From: a bacterium
GTDB taxonomy: Bacteria > Planctomycetota > Planctomycetia > Planctomycetales > Planctomycetaceae
Length of the DNA stretch: 48,371 nucleotides
Direction of reading: 5' to 3'
Assembly: GCA_016124895.1 (NCBI GenBank)
Contig: WGMU01000059.1
Span: forward strand, 1-48,371
Under the pieces are notes generated by a model, which was given only the letters and a program-made list of their open reading frames with translations, was not told the DNA's origin and searched no databases. Position numbers and translations under genes: made by a program. Of the stretch, positions 38,410-48,371 are shown piece by piece (positions within the stretch are counted from its first letter, which is position 1; the number at the start of each line of letters is the position of its first letter).

Positions 38410-39780
38410 ATGCCCAGTCATTCGCTGCACTGTTCCGGCTCGTTGTCCCGCCGCAGTTTTCTTCACGCCGGCTTCCTGGCGCTGGGTGGGCTCGGCCTGG
38501 GTGATGTGCTGCGTCTGCGAGCTGCCGCCAGCGAAACCTCAAGCGATGACACGGCCATTATTCTCATCTGGCTGCAGGGCGGACCCAGTCATATGGAGAC
38601 GTACGATTTAAAGCCCGAGGCTCCGCTCGACTACCGCGGCGAAATGAATCCCATCCGGACGAATGTGCCCGGCATCGACGTCTGCGAATTGCTGCCGCTG
38701 CACGCTCGAGTCGCGGACCGGTTCACGATCATCCGTTCGATCTCGCACGGCTTCGCGAATCACGCCGGCGGAGCGGGCCGGTTTCTTTCCGGCCGCGATC
38801 CGCTGCGGCCACTCGATCCGATTTCTCAGTTCCCGACAATCCCGACCGTCGTCAACCGGGTGAAAGAGTCGCGAAACGTGGGCGTCCCCAATTACGTCGG
38901 CAGCGCCAACCGAGTGTACGGCGGTGGCAGCTCGTACCTGGGCGAGTCCGCCCTGCCCTTCGTCGTTGCTGGCGACCCCAACGCTGACAACTTCTCGGTC
39001 CCCAATCTGTCGATGTCCGACAGTCTGAAAAACCGCCTCGACGACCGAGTCTCCCTGCTGAAATCATTCGACGAGATGCAGCGTGACATCGACCGCAACG
39101 GCTCGCTCGCGTCGATGGACAAGTTCAACGACAAGGCGATCAGCATCCTGACCAGCGATAAGGCCCGCGAAGCGTTCGACATCTCACAGGAAGATCCGAA
39201 GACGCGTGAGAAGTACGGCCGCCACAAATGGGGCCAGCGAGCGCTGCTCGCGCGGCGGCTCGTCGAATCTGGAGTCACCTTCGTCACGATGCAGATGCAG
39301 AATCCACAGGTCCCCGGCGCGATCGGTAACTGGGATATTCACGCCGTCAACGGGCACCTCTTTGACGACACACGAGCGCGCCTGCCGATCTTCGACCGCG
39401 CGATCGCGGCCCTCATCGACGACATCTACCAGCGCGGCCTCGACAAAAAAGTCATGGTCGTCGTCAGTGGCGAATTCGGCCGCACGCCGCGCATCAACCC
39501 GCAGAAGGGCACACGGTCCGGAGTCATCCAGCCAGGACGCGATCACTGGCCTGGCGCCATGTCGGTTCTTGTTTCCGGTGGCAACATGCCGATGGGGCAG
39601 GTCATTGGCTCAACAACGTCCAATGGAGCGTACGCTAAGGACAACAAGCTCGAACCGAACGACCTGCTGGCCACGATGTACCGCCACCTGGGCATCGACT
39701 ACCACGCCGCCTTCCTTGACCACACCGGTCGGCCCATGCCCATCCTGCCACACGGCGAACCCATTCGCGAACTGAGCTGA
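38410..39780 (+). CDS. DUF1501 (sulfatase-like fold) Tat-exported protein
   Basis: 456 residues from ATG 38410, with a Tat signal (SRRSFLHAGFLALGGLGLGDVL). The body shows DUF1501 signatures: IILIWLQGGPSHMETYDLKPEAP near the start, YRGEMNPIRTNVPGIDVCELLP, and GEFGRTPRINPQKG-type sequence with DHWPGAMSVLVSGG late. The fold belongs to the alkaline phosphatase/sulfatase superfamily, but the activity of DUF1501 proteins is not known. In planctomycetes a DUF1501 gene is usually next to a DUF1549/DUF1553 cytochrome-containing partner; that partner is missing on both sides here, so this one is an orphan. Confidence 0.9.
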   Translation: MPSHSLHCSGSLSRRSFLHAGFLALGGLGLGDVLRLRAAASETSSDDTAIILIWLQGGPSHMETYDLKPEAPLDYRGEMNPIRTNVPGIDVCELLPLHARVADRFTIIRSISHGFANHAGGAGRFLSGRDPLRPLDPISQFPTIPTVVNRVKESRNVGVPNYVGSANRVYGGGSSYLGESALPFVVAGDPNADNFSVPNLSMSDSLKNRLDDRVSLLKSFDEMQRDIDRNGSLASMDKFNDKAISILTSDKAREAFDISQEDPKTREKYGRHKWGQRALLARRLVESGVTFVTMQMQNPQVPGAIGNWDIHAVNGHLFDDTRARLPIFDRAIAALIDDIYQRGLDKKVMVVVSGEFGRTPRINPQKGTRSGVIQPGRDHWPGAMSVLVSGGNMPMGQVIGSTTSNGAYAKDNKLEPNDLLATMYRHLGIDYHAAFLDHTGRPMPILPHGEPIRELS

Positions 39781-39999
39781 CACTGCTGTTACGCCGACTC
39801 TGACGTATGCAGCAATCATGAAGACGCGGCAGTGAGTTGGGAGACAGCCCGGCTCACTGAGCAGACCGGTTGTGAATCGGACGTTCCCAGGCACTTCTCT
39901 GGAGCCCCCCCTCCAAGAGGCGGCACCTCTCAACGTATGATCCATGAGTCTGCCTCCCTGCCACATCGATCGCAGTTCGTCTAACCGGGAGAAGCCGTC
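39781..39999. other. Short intergenic region with small hairpin
   Basis: AGAGG/CCTCT pair around a 5-nt loop at about 39916-39930, after a run of seven C. No T-tract follows, so a terminator role is doubtful. GGGAGAA before 40000 is the ribosome-binding site of the VOC gene. Confidence 0.3.
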
Positions 40000-40479
40000 A
40001 TGAGCCAGAAGGTCACACCGTACTTATGGTTTGATGGCCAGGCCGAGGACGCGGCACGTTTCTACGTCGGACTGCTGCCTGACTCGCGCATCGAGAAGGT
40101 AACTCGCGCACCGGCCGACACTCCAAGCGGTCCGGCTGGCATGGCGCTCACGGTCGAGTTCACGCTCGCCGGCCTCCGGTTCATCGGCTTGAACGGTGGA
40201 CCGCAATATCAGTTTACCGAGGCATTTTCCCTGCAGATTGTCTGCGACGATCAGGCTGAGGTGGACCGCCTGTGGTCGGTCTTATCCGACGGCGGCTCGG
40301 AAGGGCGGTGCGGTTGGCTGAAAGACCGCTGGGGGATGTCCTGGCAGATTGTGCCGCGCCGGCTGCAGGAACTGCTCGCCGACGTGAATCCAGATCGTGC
40401 CCGGCGAGCCATGGAGGCAATGCTGCGAATGAACAAGCTCAATATTGCTGAGCTGGAACGCGCGGCCGATGGGCACTGA
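40000..40479 (+). CDS. VOC-superfamily protein, PhnB/3-demethylubiquinone-methyltransferase-like
   Basis: 159 residues starting at ATG 40000 with GGGAGAA upstream. The opening VTPYLWFDGQAEDAARFYVGLLPDSRI and later LTVEFTLAGLRFIGLNGGP, FSLQIVCDDQAEVDRLW, and GWLKDRWGMSWQIVPRRL are the pattern of PhnB-like vicinal-oxygen-chelate proteins. Despite the name '3-demethylubiquinone-9 3-methyltransferase' in databases, these are not methyltransferases; the true substrate is unknown. It is soluble and single-copy in this window. Confidence 0.85.
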   Translation: MSQKVTPYLWFDGQAEDAARFYVGLLPDSRIEKVTRAPADTPSGPAGMALTVEFTLAGLRFIGLNGGPQYQFTEAFSLQIVCDDQAEVDRLWSVLSDGGSEGRCGWLKDRWGMSWQIVPRRLQELLADVNPDRARRAMEAMLRMNKLNIAELERAADGH

Positions 40480-40812
40480 TGATCATGCTACAGGCGACCT
40501 GATTACTCAGAGTGAGCCATTCCGATCGTGGAACCTGACGCAAAGTCGCGAAGAAGCCGAGGCACGCAACGCGGCGGAGCGACTGGTCGGGAATCCCGGC
40601 CACAGGTCAATATGGATTCACCCGGATCAGCAAACCGATTGTGGAAAGTTCGCCTCGGCGGCATCCGGCGTTTGACCTGCCAACAGAAGGACGATGCCGG
40701 ATGATTCCGGAACGCACCAGGCAGTCACTCGGTCCACACAACGACAGAAGTCGGGCTAAGCTATGTGACTTCTGCCACGCACCCACCAGAGAACTCAGAA
40801 GGGAGTCTGACG
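40480..40812. other. Intergenic region, no gene accepted
   Basis: A 76-residue open frame at 40445-40675 was not accepted because it overlaps the VOC gene and has no family pattern. GACGCAAAGTCGCGAAG at about 40539-40555 is related to the hairpin repeat at 41996-42065. GGGAG just before 40813 serves the next gene. Confidence 0.35.
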
Positions 40813-41937
40813 ATGCTTGACCCAAGAATCCGGAAACTGGCCGAATTGCTGATTGATCACAGTTGCCGGCTGCAGACCGGTGAGAAGGTACTCATTGAAG
40901 CATTCGACCTGCCGGATCCGGGACTCGTGACGTGTCTTGTTGAGCTGGCTCGCGAGCGTGGCGGACTGCCGGTCGTTTTCTGGAAAAACAACGCCGTGAA
41001 CCGCAGTCTGCTGCGGCATGGCAACGCGGACTCATTCACGCTGCAGGGCGACATCGAAGCGCACGCCATGCAGCAGATGGATGCCTACATCGGCATCCGC
41101 GGCTCGGCCAACAGCAACGAAATGGCCGACGTGCCGTCCGCTCAGATGCAGCTTTATCAGGAGCACTGCTGGCAGATAGTGCATCACGCACTGCGGGTTC
41201 CGAAAACAAAGTGGGTTGTGCTCCGTTACCCGACACCGTCGATGGCTCAGGCGGCTCAGCGCAGCACCGAGGACTTCGAAGACTTCTATTTTCGCGTCTG
41301 CACCGCGGATTATCCGCAGCTCAAAGAGAACCAGAAACCACTGCAGGCACGCATGGAGGCCGCTCGCGAAGTCCGCATCACCGCCCCGGACACCGACCTG
41401 ACGTTCTCGATCGCAGGTATCCCCGTCGTTGCGTCGCACGGACTGAGGAACATTCCCGACGGCGAGATGTTCACATCGCCGGTACGCGACAGCGTCAACG
41501 GCGTCATCAGTTACAACACGAAGTCACTCTATCAGGGTGTCGTGTTCGACCGCATCCGCTTCGAGTTCAAAGACGGGAAGATCGTCGACGCCAGTTGCGC
41601 GAATGGTCAGACAAAACGGCTCAACGAGATCCTCGATACCGACGAAGGCGCGCGCTACATCGGCGAATGGTCGCTCGGCCTGAATAACGAGATTCGCGAA
41701 CCGATGCTTGACACACTCTTTGACGAGAAGATCGGCGGTTCACTGCACCTGACACCCGGCAACGCCTACGAAACCGCCGACAACGGCAACCGCAGCAAGG
41801 TCCACTGGGACATCGTGCTGATCCAGACGAAATCGTTCGGCGGTGGCGAAGTCTGGTTCGACGGCGAACTGCTCCGCAAAGACGGATTCTTCGTGCCGGA
41901 CGACCTGCAGCCGCTGAATGAAGGGCTGCAGGAGTAA
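40813..41937 (+). CDS. M29-family metalloaminopeptidase
   Basis: 374 residues from ATG 40813 (an upstream in-frame ATG at 40765 is unlikely; GGGAG precedes 40813). It matches the thermophilic aminopeptidase M29 family. The five metal ligands are recognisable: E218 (NIPDGEMF), E285 (RYIGEWS), H312 (GGSLHLTPG), H331 and D333 (KVHWDIVL). M29 enzymes are cytoplasmic di-metal (Co or Zn) exopeptidases that release N-terminal residues from short peptides. No signal sequence was seen. It is convergent with mnmG; a hairpin repeat separates them. Confidence 0.9.
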   Translation: MLDPRIRKLAELLIDHSCRLQTGEKVLIEAFDLPDPGLVTCLVELARERGGLPVVFWKNNAVNRSLLRHGNADSFTLQGDIEAHAMQQMDAYIGIRGSANSNEMADVPSAQMQLYQEHCWQIVHHALRVPKTKWVVLRYPTPSMAQAAQRSTEDFEDFYFRVCTADYPQLKENQKPLQARMEAAREVRITAPDTDLTFSIAGIPVVASHGLRNIPDGEMFTSPVRDSVNGVISYNTKSLYQGVVFDRIRFEFKDGKIVDASCANGQTKRLNEILDTDEGARYIGEWSLGLNNEIREPMLDTLFDEKIGGSLHLTPGNAYETADNGNRSKVHWDIVLIQTKSFGGGEVWFDGELLRKDGFFVPDDLQPLNEGLQE

Positions 41938-41995
41938 CTCCCAAATCTGCGTCGGAAACAACTTCCCGGGAATCCCGAGGCAACCAGCCTGTCGT

Positions 41996-42065
41996 TGCAG
42001 CGCGAAGTCGCAAAGATTCGCGAAGGCTTTGCGTTCCTTTGAACCTTCGCGTCTTTGCGCTGCAG
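41996..42065. repeat. Imperfect hairpin repeat (CGCAAAGACGCGAAGG type) at convergent gene ends
   Basis: TGCAGCGC plus CAAAGATTCGCGAAGG on the left, and the reverse complement of TGCAGCGCAAAGACGCGAAGG on the right, form an imperfect long stem. It lies between the M29 aminopeptidase and mnmG 3' ends and may act as a transcription end for both. Confidence 0.55.
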
Positions 42066-42103
42066 TCAGCCTGAAAAACAGGAAATTATTTCAGACGCGT
42101 TCC

Positions 42104-43927
<1,824 letters not shown>

Positions 43928-44036
43928 TGACTCTCACTTCACTCAATGATCGAACGGATAATTTGCAGGCCGGAACAGAACACGGCACTGCAGCATGCAT
44001 CGACTGACAAGCGGGCTGAAACGACACCGACCGCGA

Positions 44037-46010
44037 TTATTCGAGCAGTCGCACGGGTCGGTGATCACGGGCCTGCAGCAGTTCGTTAACGACGCCACCC
44101 TGAAGTCCGCCAGCGGGACCAATCAGCACTGCCGGATTTGGTGTTCGTACCGGGTCCGCATTCTCCCACAACTCCAGCAGCCGTGACAGTTCCCGGGTAC
44201 GCGTTTCTGCCGTCGCTGTGAACTCGTAAGACCTCTCTGGCTGAGACGGCAGCGTGCTCAACGAACGCTCGGCAATCTGACGCACGGCGTCGTACGGATC
44301 TCCCATCAGAGTCAACAGACTGGGAACCATCCAGTCAGTCCCCGATGTCGCCTGCGCGACCGGCCAGCCAAAGGACCAGGCCGCCAGGGCACGCTGCCCG
44401 GCGTCTCCAGCCAATGCCTGCAGGACGGAATCAGCGATCTTCTTCCGCTCAGGAGAAAGCTCCGGCAGTTCATGTCCAAACCAGTCGGCAAGATGCCCGG
44501 CCGACCACTGCAATGTGCGATCGAGGTGACATTGATTGCAGGCCAGAGGCCGTCCCGTCTGCAGCGTTGCCGTGACTTGCGGGCTGGAAATCTGATGCGA
44601 CCGAATCGCCTTCAGGAGACCATAAGTCGTGTATGGCATGTGGCAGTTCATGCAGTCGCTGCCAGAGGACTCAACAGCGTGATGCGTATGGGATGTAACA
44701 TTTTCCTTGAACTGCTGATGACATTGCAGGCAGGCGTGATTTCCCGCCATCCCGATATCGAGTTGATCGCTGGCCCAGTCTGCGAGAGTTCTGGCGTCGT
44801 CAGCGCTGCGGTGCAGACGGTGACATGACAGACAGGACATCGTGCCGCGTTGAAAACACGGCGATTCGACCAGCCCGTTGAATTCACGTCCCGAGATTCG
44901 AATCATCCCATCAGACCAGAAGTACGCCTGAGGGAAGTCCGTCCCCGTCGGCTGGAATTCGTTGATGGCCGGGTCCGCCGATTCTCCTGCCACGCGTACC
45001 AGGTGACGGATCGACCGGTCTGCAAAACGCTCACCCGGACGAAACGGAAAGCCCGATGCGTTCAGAAGATCCAGGTCCTCCCGTCGCAGCAGGAAGTGGC
45101 TGTGGCACTGTCCGCAGATCTGAGCACTTCTACGATGATCGAGTTTCGCTGGGTTGACGATCTGCCAATCCGCCGTCTGATTTCCGGTCTCAGCGATTGC
45201 CACTGGATTCAAAGGCATCTCAGGCCGCGTCTGGATCGTGGTGACGTGCTGACTTCCGGGACCATGACAGGCTTCACACGAAATCCCAAACTCAGCAACC
45301 TGCGTGTCATAGTTGTCTGATGGCTCGTCCCAACGGGACCGCGGATGCGTCGTATGACATCTCAGACAGATGTCGTTCCAACGGCCGCCTTCCGCGTCAT
45401 TCGGCACGAAATCGTCACGCAGGAAGGCCGAATGCCGGGGAATCCAGCGCTGCCGCGTGATGTCGTAAACAATCGGAAGCATCTGCAGCATTCGGTCGGG
45501 TCCGGCATCTCCACCGGAATTCGACACGCTCACCGTCTGCGGTAAACGTACGCGGTTTGCTTCGTGCCAGAAGATGTGCATATGGTGCGATCCGGTCATC
45601 AGCACCAGTCGCCGGGATTCCGTTTCCGCCGAGCTGCGCGACTTCGGCAGATCAACGAGATAAGTGTCCCCATCCCGGTGAAATCTGAACCGTCGGCCTG
45701 CGACACTGATCTGCAGGTTGTCAAGGTTCACCTTCAGATTCTCCGGCTCCACGCGCTGTGTCATCGTGCGATGAAATGACGCGTGCCACGTCTCGTGCTC
45801 GCGTGAATGGCAACTCCGACACTTGCCAGAACCAACAAATCCATCGGCTGCCACTTCCCGCGGTCGGATCTCATCCAGAGGCGTCTGAACCGTCGCATCA
45901 GCTTGCGACGATGGTCTCTCACGCAGGCAGATCATCAGGCAGCCGAGACACAGTCCCGCACCGACAATCAGCCAGACAATCATCTGCGGACGTTTAAGTG
46001 TTTGAGCCAT
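44037..46010 (-). CDS. Octaheme c-type cytochrome with HEAT-like C-terminus
   Basis: 657 residues with a transmembrane anchor (about 9-29). Eight CxxCH haem sites are visible: C64 (CRSCH), C215, C245, C299, C393, C427, C453 and C491. The arrangement resembles the multihaem cytochrome c554/nitrite-reductase-like group. Residues about 510-657 carry helical repeats (DAGQRALAAWSFGWPVAQ, PYDAVRQIAERSLS) of HEAT type. It is probably anchored in the membrane facing the periplasm, where it could carry electrons or reduce small molecules. No partner quinol oxidase or nitrogen-cycle gene is visible. The start at 46010 is divergent from tpx. Confidence 0.85.
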   Translation of the reverse strand: MAQTLKRPQMIVWLIVGAGLCLGCLMICLRERPSSQADATVQTPLDEIRPREVAADGFVGSGKCRSCHSREHETWHASFHRTMTQRVEPENLKVNLDNLQISVAGRRFRFHRDGDTYLVDLPKSRSSAETESRRLVLMTGSHHMHIFWHEANRVRLPQTVSVSNSGGDAGPDRMLQMLPIVYDITRQRWIPRHSAFLRDDFVPNDAEGGRWNDICLRCHTTHPRSRWDEPSDNYDTQVAEFGISCEACHGPGSQHVTTIQTRPEMPLNPVAIAETGNQTADWQIVNPAKLDHRRSAQICGQCHSHFLLRREDLDLLNASGFPFRPGERFADRSIRHLVRVAGESADPAINEFQPTGTDFPQAYFWSDGMIRISGREFNGLVESPCFQRGTMSCLSCHRLHRSADDARTLADWASDQLDIGMAGNHACLQCHQQFKENVTSHTHHAVESSGSDCMNCHMPYTTYGLLKAIRSHQISSPQVTATLQTGRPLACNQCHLDRTLQWSAGHLADWFGHELPELSPERKKIADSVLQALAGDAGQRALAAWSFGWPVAQATSGTDWMVPSLLTLMGDPYDAVRQIAERSLSTLPSQPERSYEFTATAETRTRELSRLLELWENADPVRTPNPAVLIGPAGGLQGGVVNELLQARDHRPVRLLE

Positions 46011-46417
46011 TTCCAGGTACCACTGAGACCACAGGCAGAATGACTGCCCTCCGACGAGAGGGTTCGAATTTCACCGTCAAACGCTGAGCGACTCCGGTGC
46101 TGTCTGACTCAAGGCACGCAGCGGTTTCCCTGCATACCAGCCTCTCCAGCCAGACAGACCACTCCCCCCCCCCGACCGAAGCGACTCCCTGGCTCGTTTC
46201 GCAGACTGAAATTTCAATGACTGTTCCATCGCCAGGGCTCACGACACTCAACCTGACGTTTCAACAGATACCGACACGAAGCTACACACGGACAATCCAC
46301 TTCCTTGCAGATGATACCTTAGAGGTAATACTCCGGAGAATTGATCGCCGGATGCTGGCGGCTCATTCGCAACGTCGATCACCTGCCCTCAAACCTCTCA
46401 TCCAAGGAGTTGAATCA
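46011..46417. other. Intergenic region between divergent genes; C10 tract
   Basis: This holds the promoters for the octaheme cytochrome (minus) and tpx (plus). A run of ten C at 46164-46173 is the longest homopolymer I noticed. Just before tpx is AAGGAG. No gene was seen. Confidence 0.4.
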
Positions 46418-46936
46418 ATGGCTGATATTCGCTCGGGCGCTGTGACGCTCAAAGGAAACCCTGTGGACCTCGCAGGCCCGGAACTCAAGGTTGGCGATGC
46501 TGCGCCGGACTTTACGCTGCAGAGCAACGCTCTGGCGGACGTCACGCTGGCCGACAGCGCTGGTAAGAAGCGGATCATCGTGACTGTCCCGTCGCTTGAT
46601 ACGCCGACGTGCCACGCCGAAGCCAAGCGGTTTAACGACGAAGCCGGCCAGCTCGAGAACACGGAAGTCCTGGTCGTCAGCATGGACCTGCCGTTCGCTC
46701 AGAAACGCTGGTGCGGTGCCGAATCGGCCGAAACGATCAAGGCTCTCAGCAGCCACCGCTGCACGGGCTTCGGCGAGGCCTACGGCGTTCTGATCAGTGG
46801 TGGCCCGCTGGCCCGCTGCCTGGCCCGGGCGATCTTCGTCGTCGATGCTGACGGCAAACTGACGCACGTCGAATACGTCCCGGAAATCGCCGACCATCCG
46901 AACTACGACGCCGCCCTGACCGCCGCCCGTGGATAA
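46418..46936 (+). CDS. tpx: Thiol peroxidase (atypical 2-Cys peroxiredoxin)
   Basis: 172 residues from ATG 46418 with AAGGAG upstream; the frame is open upstream to 46097 but without family pattern. Tpx reduces hydrogen peroxide and organic peroxides at the expense of thioredoxin. The peroxidatic Cys is C65 in the PSLDTPTCHAE motif and the resolving Cys is C99 in DLPFAQKRWCGAE, a spacing of 34 as in E. coli Tpx (C61 and C95). FGEAYGVLI and LARAIFVVDADGKL are also family-like. There is no signal peptide, so it is cytoplasmic. Thioredoxin supply could come from elsewhere; the YbbN-like protein at 14517 is not the usual donor. Confidence 0.95.
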   Translation: MADIRSGAVTLKGNPVDLAGPELKVGDAAPDFTLQSNALADVTLADSAGKKRIIVTVPSLDTPTCHAEAKRFNDEAGQLENTEVLVVSMDLPFAQKRWCGAESAETIKALSSHRCTGFGEAYGVLISGGPLARCLARAIFVVDADGKLTHVEYVPEIADHPNYDAALTAARG

Positions 46937-46980
46937 TGACCAAAGTGGCGCCGCACTCCGTGCGGCCAGCCCGACTGAAT

Positions 46981-47019
46981 CGGCACGTTTCGACCGATCT
47001 GTTCGAGACGTGCCGTTTT
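46981..47019 (+). terminator. Rho-independent terminator after tpx
   Basis: CGGCACGT at 46981-46988 pairs with ACGTGCCG at 47008-47015, with further TTCGA/TCGAG-type pairing inside, followed by TTTTA. It abuts the stop codon of the convergent beta-propeller gene. Confidence 0.8.
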
Positions 47020-48262
47020 ACTTCTCAGATTCGACCAACCCGCTGATATCGATCAGACAAAGCTGGCGGCCTTCGCCCGGCTTGACCGCGTCGATGCAGA
47101 CGAGCCTGCCGTCACGACTTTGACGCGGATGCGTATCAACGCGCCATTCTCCGGTGTAGGTCTGTGGCAGGTGGAAATGTCCCAGGTCAATACGGCGTCC
47201 TGATTTGACGTGGTACAGATGCGGCGTCTGCAGCCGGTCCGATCCCTGCGGGTACGTGTCATTCAGAATCCACTCGTTGCCGGGCAGGTACGTGAGATGC
47301 CCGCTGCCGTCGAGTACGCCGTGTCCGATCTCTTCCAGCGGCTGCCCCTCGCGATCGGCGAACAGGAAGTCTCCCCAGTTGGGGTTGCCCAGCAAGTCTT
47401 TGCTTTGCGACAGGATGTGGCTCGGATCGCGCCAGATGAAGTGCGAGGCGTAACCGTTCGAGATGACCACTCGAATGTCCTTGCCGTCGGGCGTTGCTGT
47501 GATCAGGCGAGTCAGCCGGCTGCCATTCGGATACTGCCAGCGATGCAGCGCAATAAAGCGGCTGCCGTCCGGACTGAACAGCAGGTGGTTGAAGTAGTGT
47601 TTGATCCCCGGCTGAGCATTCGGAATGGTGCCGGTTTCAGCGATCCGCTTCAGACTGATGATGAGTTTTGACTCGCCGGTCTGCATATCGACGCGAAAGA
47701 TGCCCGACCCGGCGGGAGCCAGGTCATCCGCGTACGGATCCGGCAACCCGTTGTATCCGTAGCCGGGCCGCACATCGGTAATCCGCCGGAAGTCCGCCGT
47801 CACGCCCGTCTTGCCGTCGGGGCTCACGGCGTAAATCGCGTGAGGAATCGTACGCGCCGCCTGCGTCTTCACATCCAGAATCCGGCAGACGTAGTGATCT
47901 CCTTCGCGGTCATTCCAGATGACGGTCGATTCCGACCCCGGCAGCCACTGCAGCATACACCCCTGCTGCCAGTTCCAAGCCGAACTCTGCCCAAGATGAA
48001 TCCAGCGATCACCATCCTGCAGATCGACCATCCCGATTTCGATGACGTCATCGGCCGTGGGCGAACGATGCTCAAACGGCACTTCCATCCCGAGCACATA
48101 CCGCCCCGTCGGGTCAAACTGCAGCTTGTCGTAATACCCAAACCAGTGATGCCGCGGCCCCGACGTGATGTACCGATGCGGCGGTAGCTCGTCTTTAGTG
48201 TCCTGAGCCAGAAGCTGAGGACAGGCCGCAATCAGCAAGGCGGCGATGAACTGTCGCGTCAT
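47018..48262 (-). CDS. Exported oligogalacturonate-lyase-like beta-propeller protein
   Basis: 414 residues from M at 48262, with a signal peptide (RQFIAALLIAACPQLLA). The chain is a series of WD/PD40-like blades (HHWFGYYDKLQFDPTGRYVLG, YAVSPDGKTGVTADF, HLLFSPDGSRFIALHRWQYPNG and SHFIWRDPSHILSQ). The pattern resembles the oligogalacturonate lyase/TolB-like propeller group common in planctomycetes; the lyase activity of pectate-degrading relatives depends on a Mn site that I cannot confirm here. The protein ends at a terminator shared with convergent tpx. It is probably periplasmic, and a role in handling uronate oligomers is inferred only. Confidence 0.7.
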   Translation of the reverse strand: MTRQFIAALLIAACPQLLAQDTKDELPPHRYITSGPRHHWFGYYDKLQFDPTGRYVLGMEVPFEHRSPTADDVIEIGMVDLQDGDRWIHLGQSSAWNWQQGCMLQWLPGSESTVIWNDREGDHYVCRILDVKTQAARTIPHAIYAVSPDGKTGVTADFRRITDVRPGYGYNGLPDPYADDLAPAGSGIFRVDMQTGESKLIISLKRIAETGTIPNAQPGIKHYFNHLLFSPDGSRFIALHRWQYPNGSRLTRLITATPDGKDIRVVISNGYASHFIWRDPSHILSQSKDLLGNPNWGDFLFADREGQPLEEIGHGVLDGSGHLTYLPGNEWILNDTYPQGSDRLQTPHLYHVKSGRRIDLGHFHLPQTYTGEWRVDTHPRQSRDGRLVCIDAVKPGEGRQLCLIDISGLVESEK

Positions 48263-48338
48263 GTGAGTCCTTCGTCTGAGCAGAGTCTCGTTGAATGCAA
48301 GGCCGTATCCCACCTGCCAAAAACGCGCGTTGCCACTC

Positions 48339-48360
48339 GGCCGGTGGGAACCGGCCCTAC
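48339..48360. repeat. GGCCGGTGGGAACCGGCC hairpin repeat at window end
   Basis: GGCCGGT at 48339-48345 pairs with ACCGGCC at 48350-48356, followed by CTAC. This looks like the start or end of a common planctomycete intergenic repeat, cut by the window border. Confidence 0.45.
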
Positions 48361-48371
48361 GGTTTGCTAAA

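Noticed and set aside
46060-46090. GGTTCGAATTTC, reminiscent of a tRNA T-arm
   Set aside because: No acceptor, D or anticodon arms could be placed around it.

Overview
The window (48,371 bases, GC-rich) looks like a chromosomal segment of a planctomycete (phylum Planctomycetota, most likely Planctomycetales). This rests on the family mix: DUF1501 and DUF1559 proteins, a DUF1080 (3-keto-disaccharide hydrolase type) protein, a PVC-type cytochrome c with HEAT repeats, a DUF1598 protein, an MJ0042-type zinc-ribbon membrane protein, a Tat-exported Gfo/Idh/MocA oxidoreductase and a formylmethanofuran dehydrogenase subunit B homologue. No rRNA, tRNA, CRISPR array, phage block or transposase was recognised.

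Layout. 1-7.96 kb, plus strand: the 3' part of an alpha/beta-hydrolase esterase, a membrane-anchored TPR/FG-GAP/ASPIC protein, a DUF1080 protein and a TPR-like protein. 7.96-8.38 kb: a gap holding a large nested palindromic repeat. 8.38-15.38 kb, minus strand: a zinc-ribbon membrane protein, a PVC-type cytochrome c, a four-helix-bundle (S23) gene and a YbbN/CnoX-like thioredoxin. The S23 gene lies between 34-nt inverted repeats and fills the gap between its two neighbours. 15.8-17.7 kb, plus strand: a histidine-rich exported protein and a DUF1559 pseudopilin. 17.8-19.2 kb, minus strand: a PtsN-like EIIA and an SGNH hydrolase. 19.4-21 kb: a divergent secreted esterase. 21.3-26 kb, minus strand: an FwdB/FhcB homologue and a membrane protein fused to a spermidine-synthase-like domain. 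26.3-27.7 kb: DUF1598 protein. 27.9-28.7 kb, minus strand: exported coiled-coil protein. 29.2-33.3 kb, plus strand: Gfo/Idh/MocA oxidoreductase and a sialidase-like plus esterase fusion.

33.4-37.95 kb is a minus-strand signalling cluster: a hybrid histidine kinase with HPt, a truncated receiver lacking its phospho-acceptor Asp, and a REC-HD-GYP regulator. 38.4-48.3 kb carries a DUF1501 protein, a VOC protein, an M29 aminopeptidase, tRNA-modification enzyme MnmG, an octaheme cytochrome c, thiol peroxidase Tpx and an oligogalacturonate-lyase-like beta-propeller protein.

Taken together the gene set suits an aerobic heterotroph that degrades complex polysaccharides outside or at the surface of the cell (esterases, sialidase-like, DUF1080, Gfo/Idh/MocA, beta-propeller proteins), with extracytoplasmic cytochromes c, redox protection (Tpx, thioredoxin) and probable c-di-GMP signalling. 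Most genes are single or in short runs; the clearest functional cluster is the two-component/HD-GYP group. The most unusual structure is the S23 gene between inverted repeats, which resembles the intervening sequences of 23S rRNA genes but lies between protein genes.
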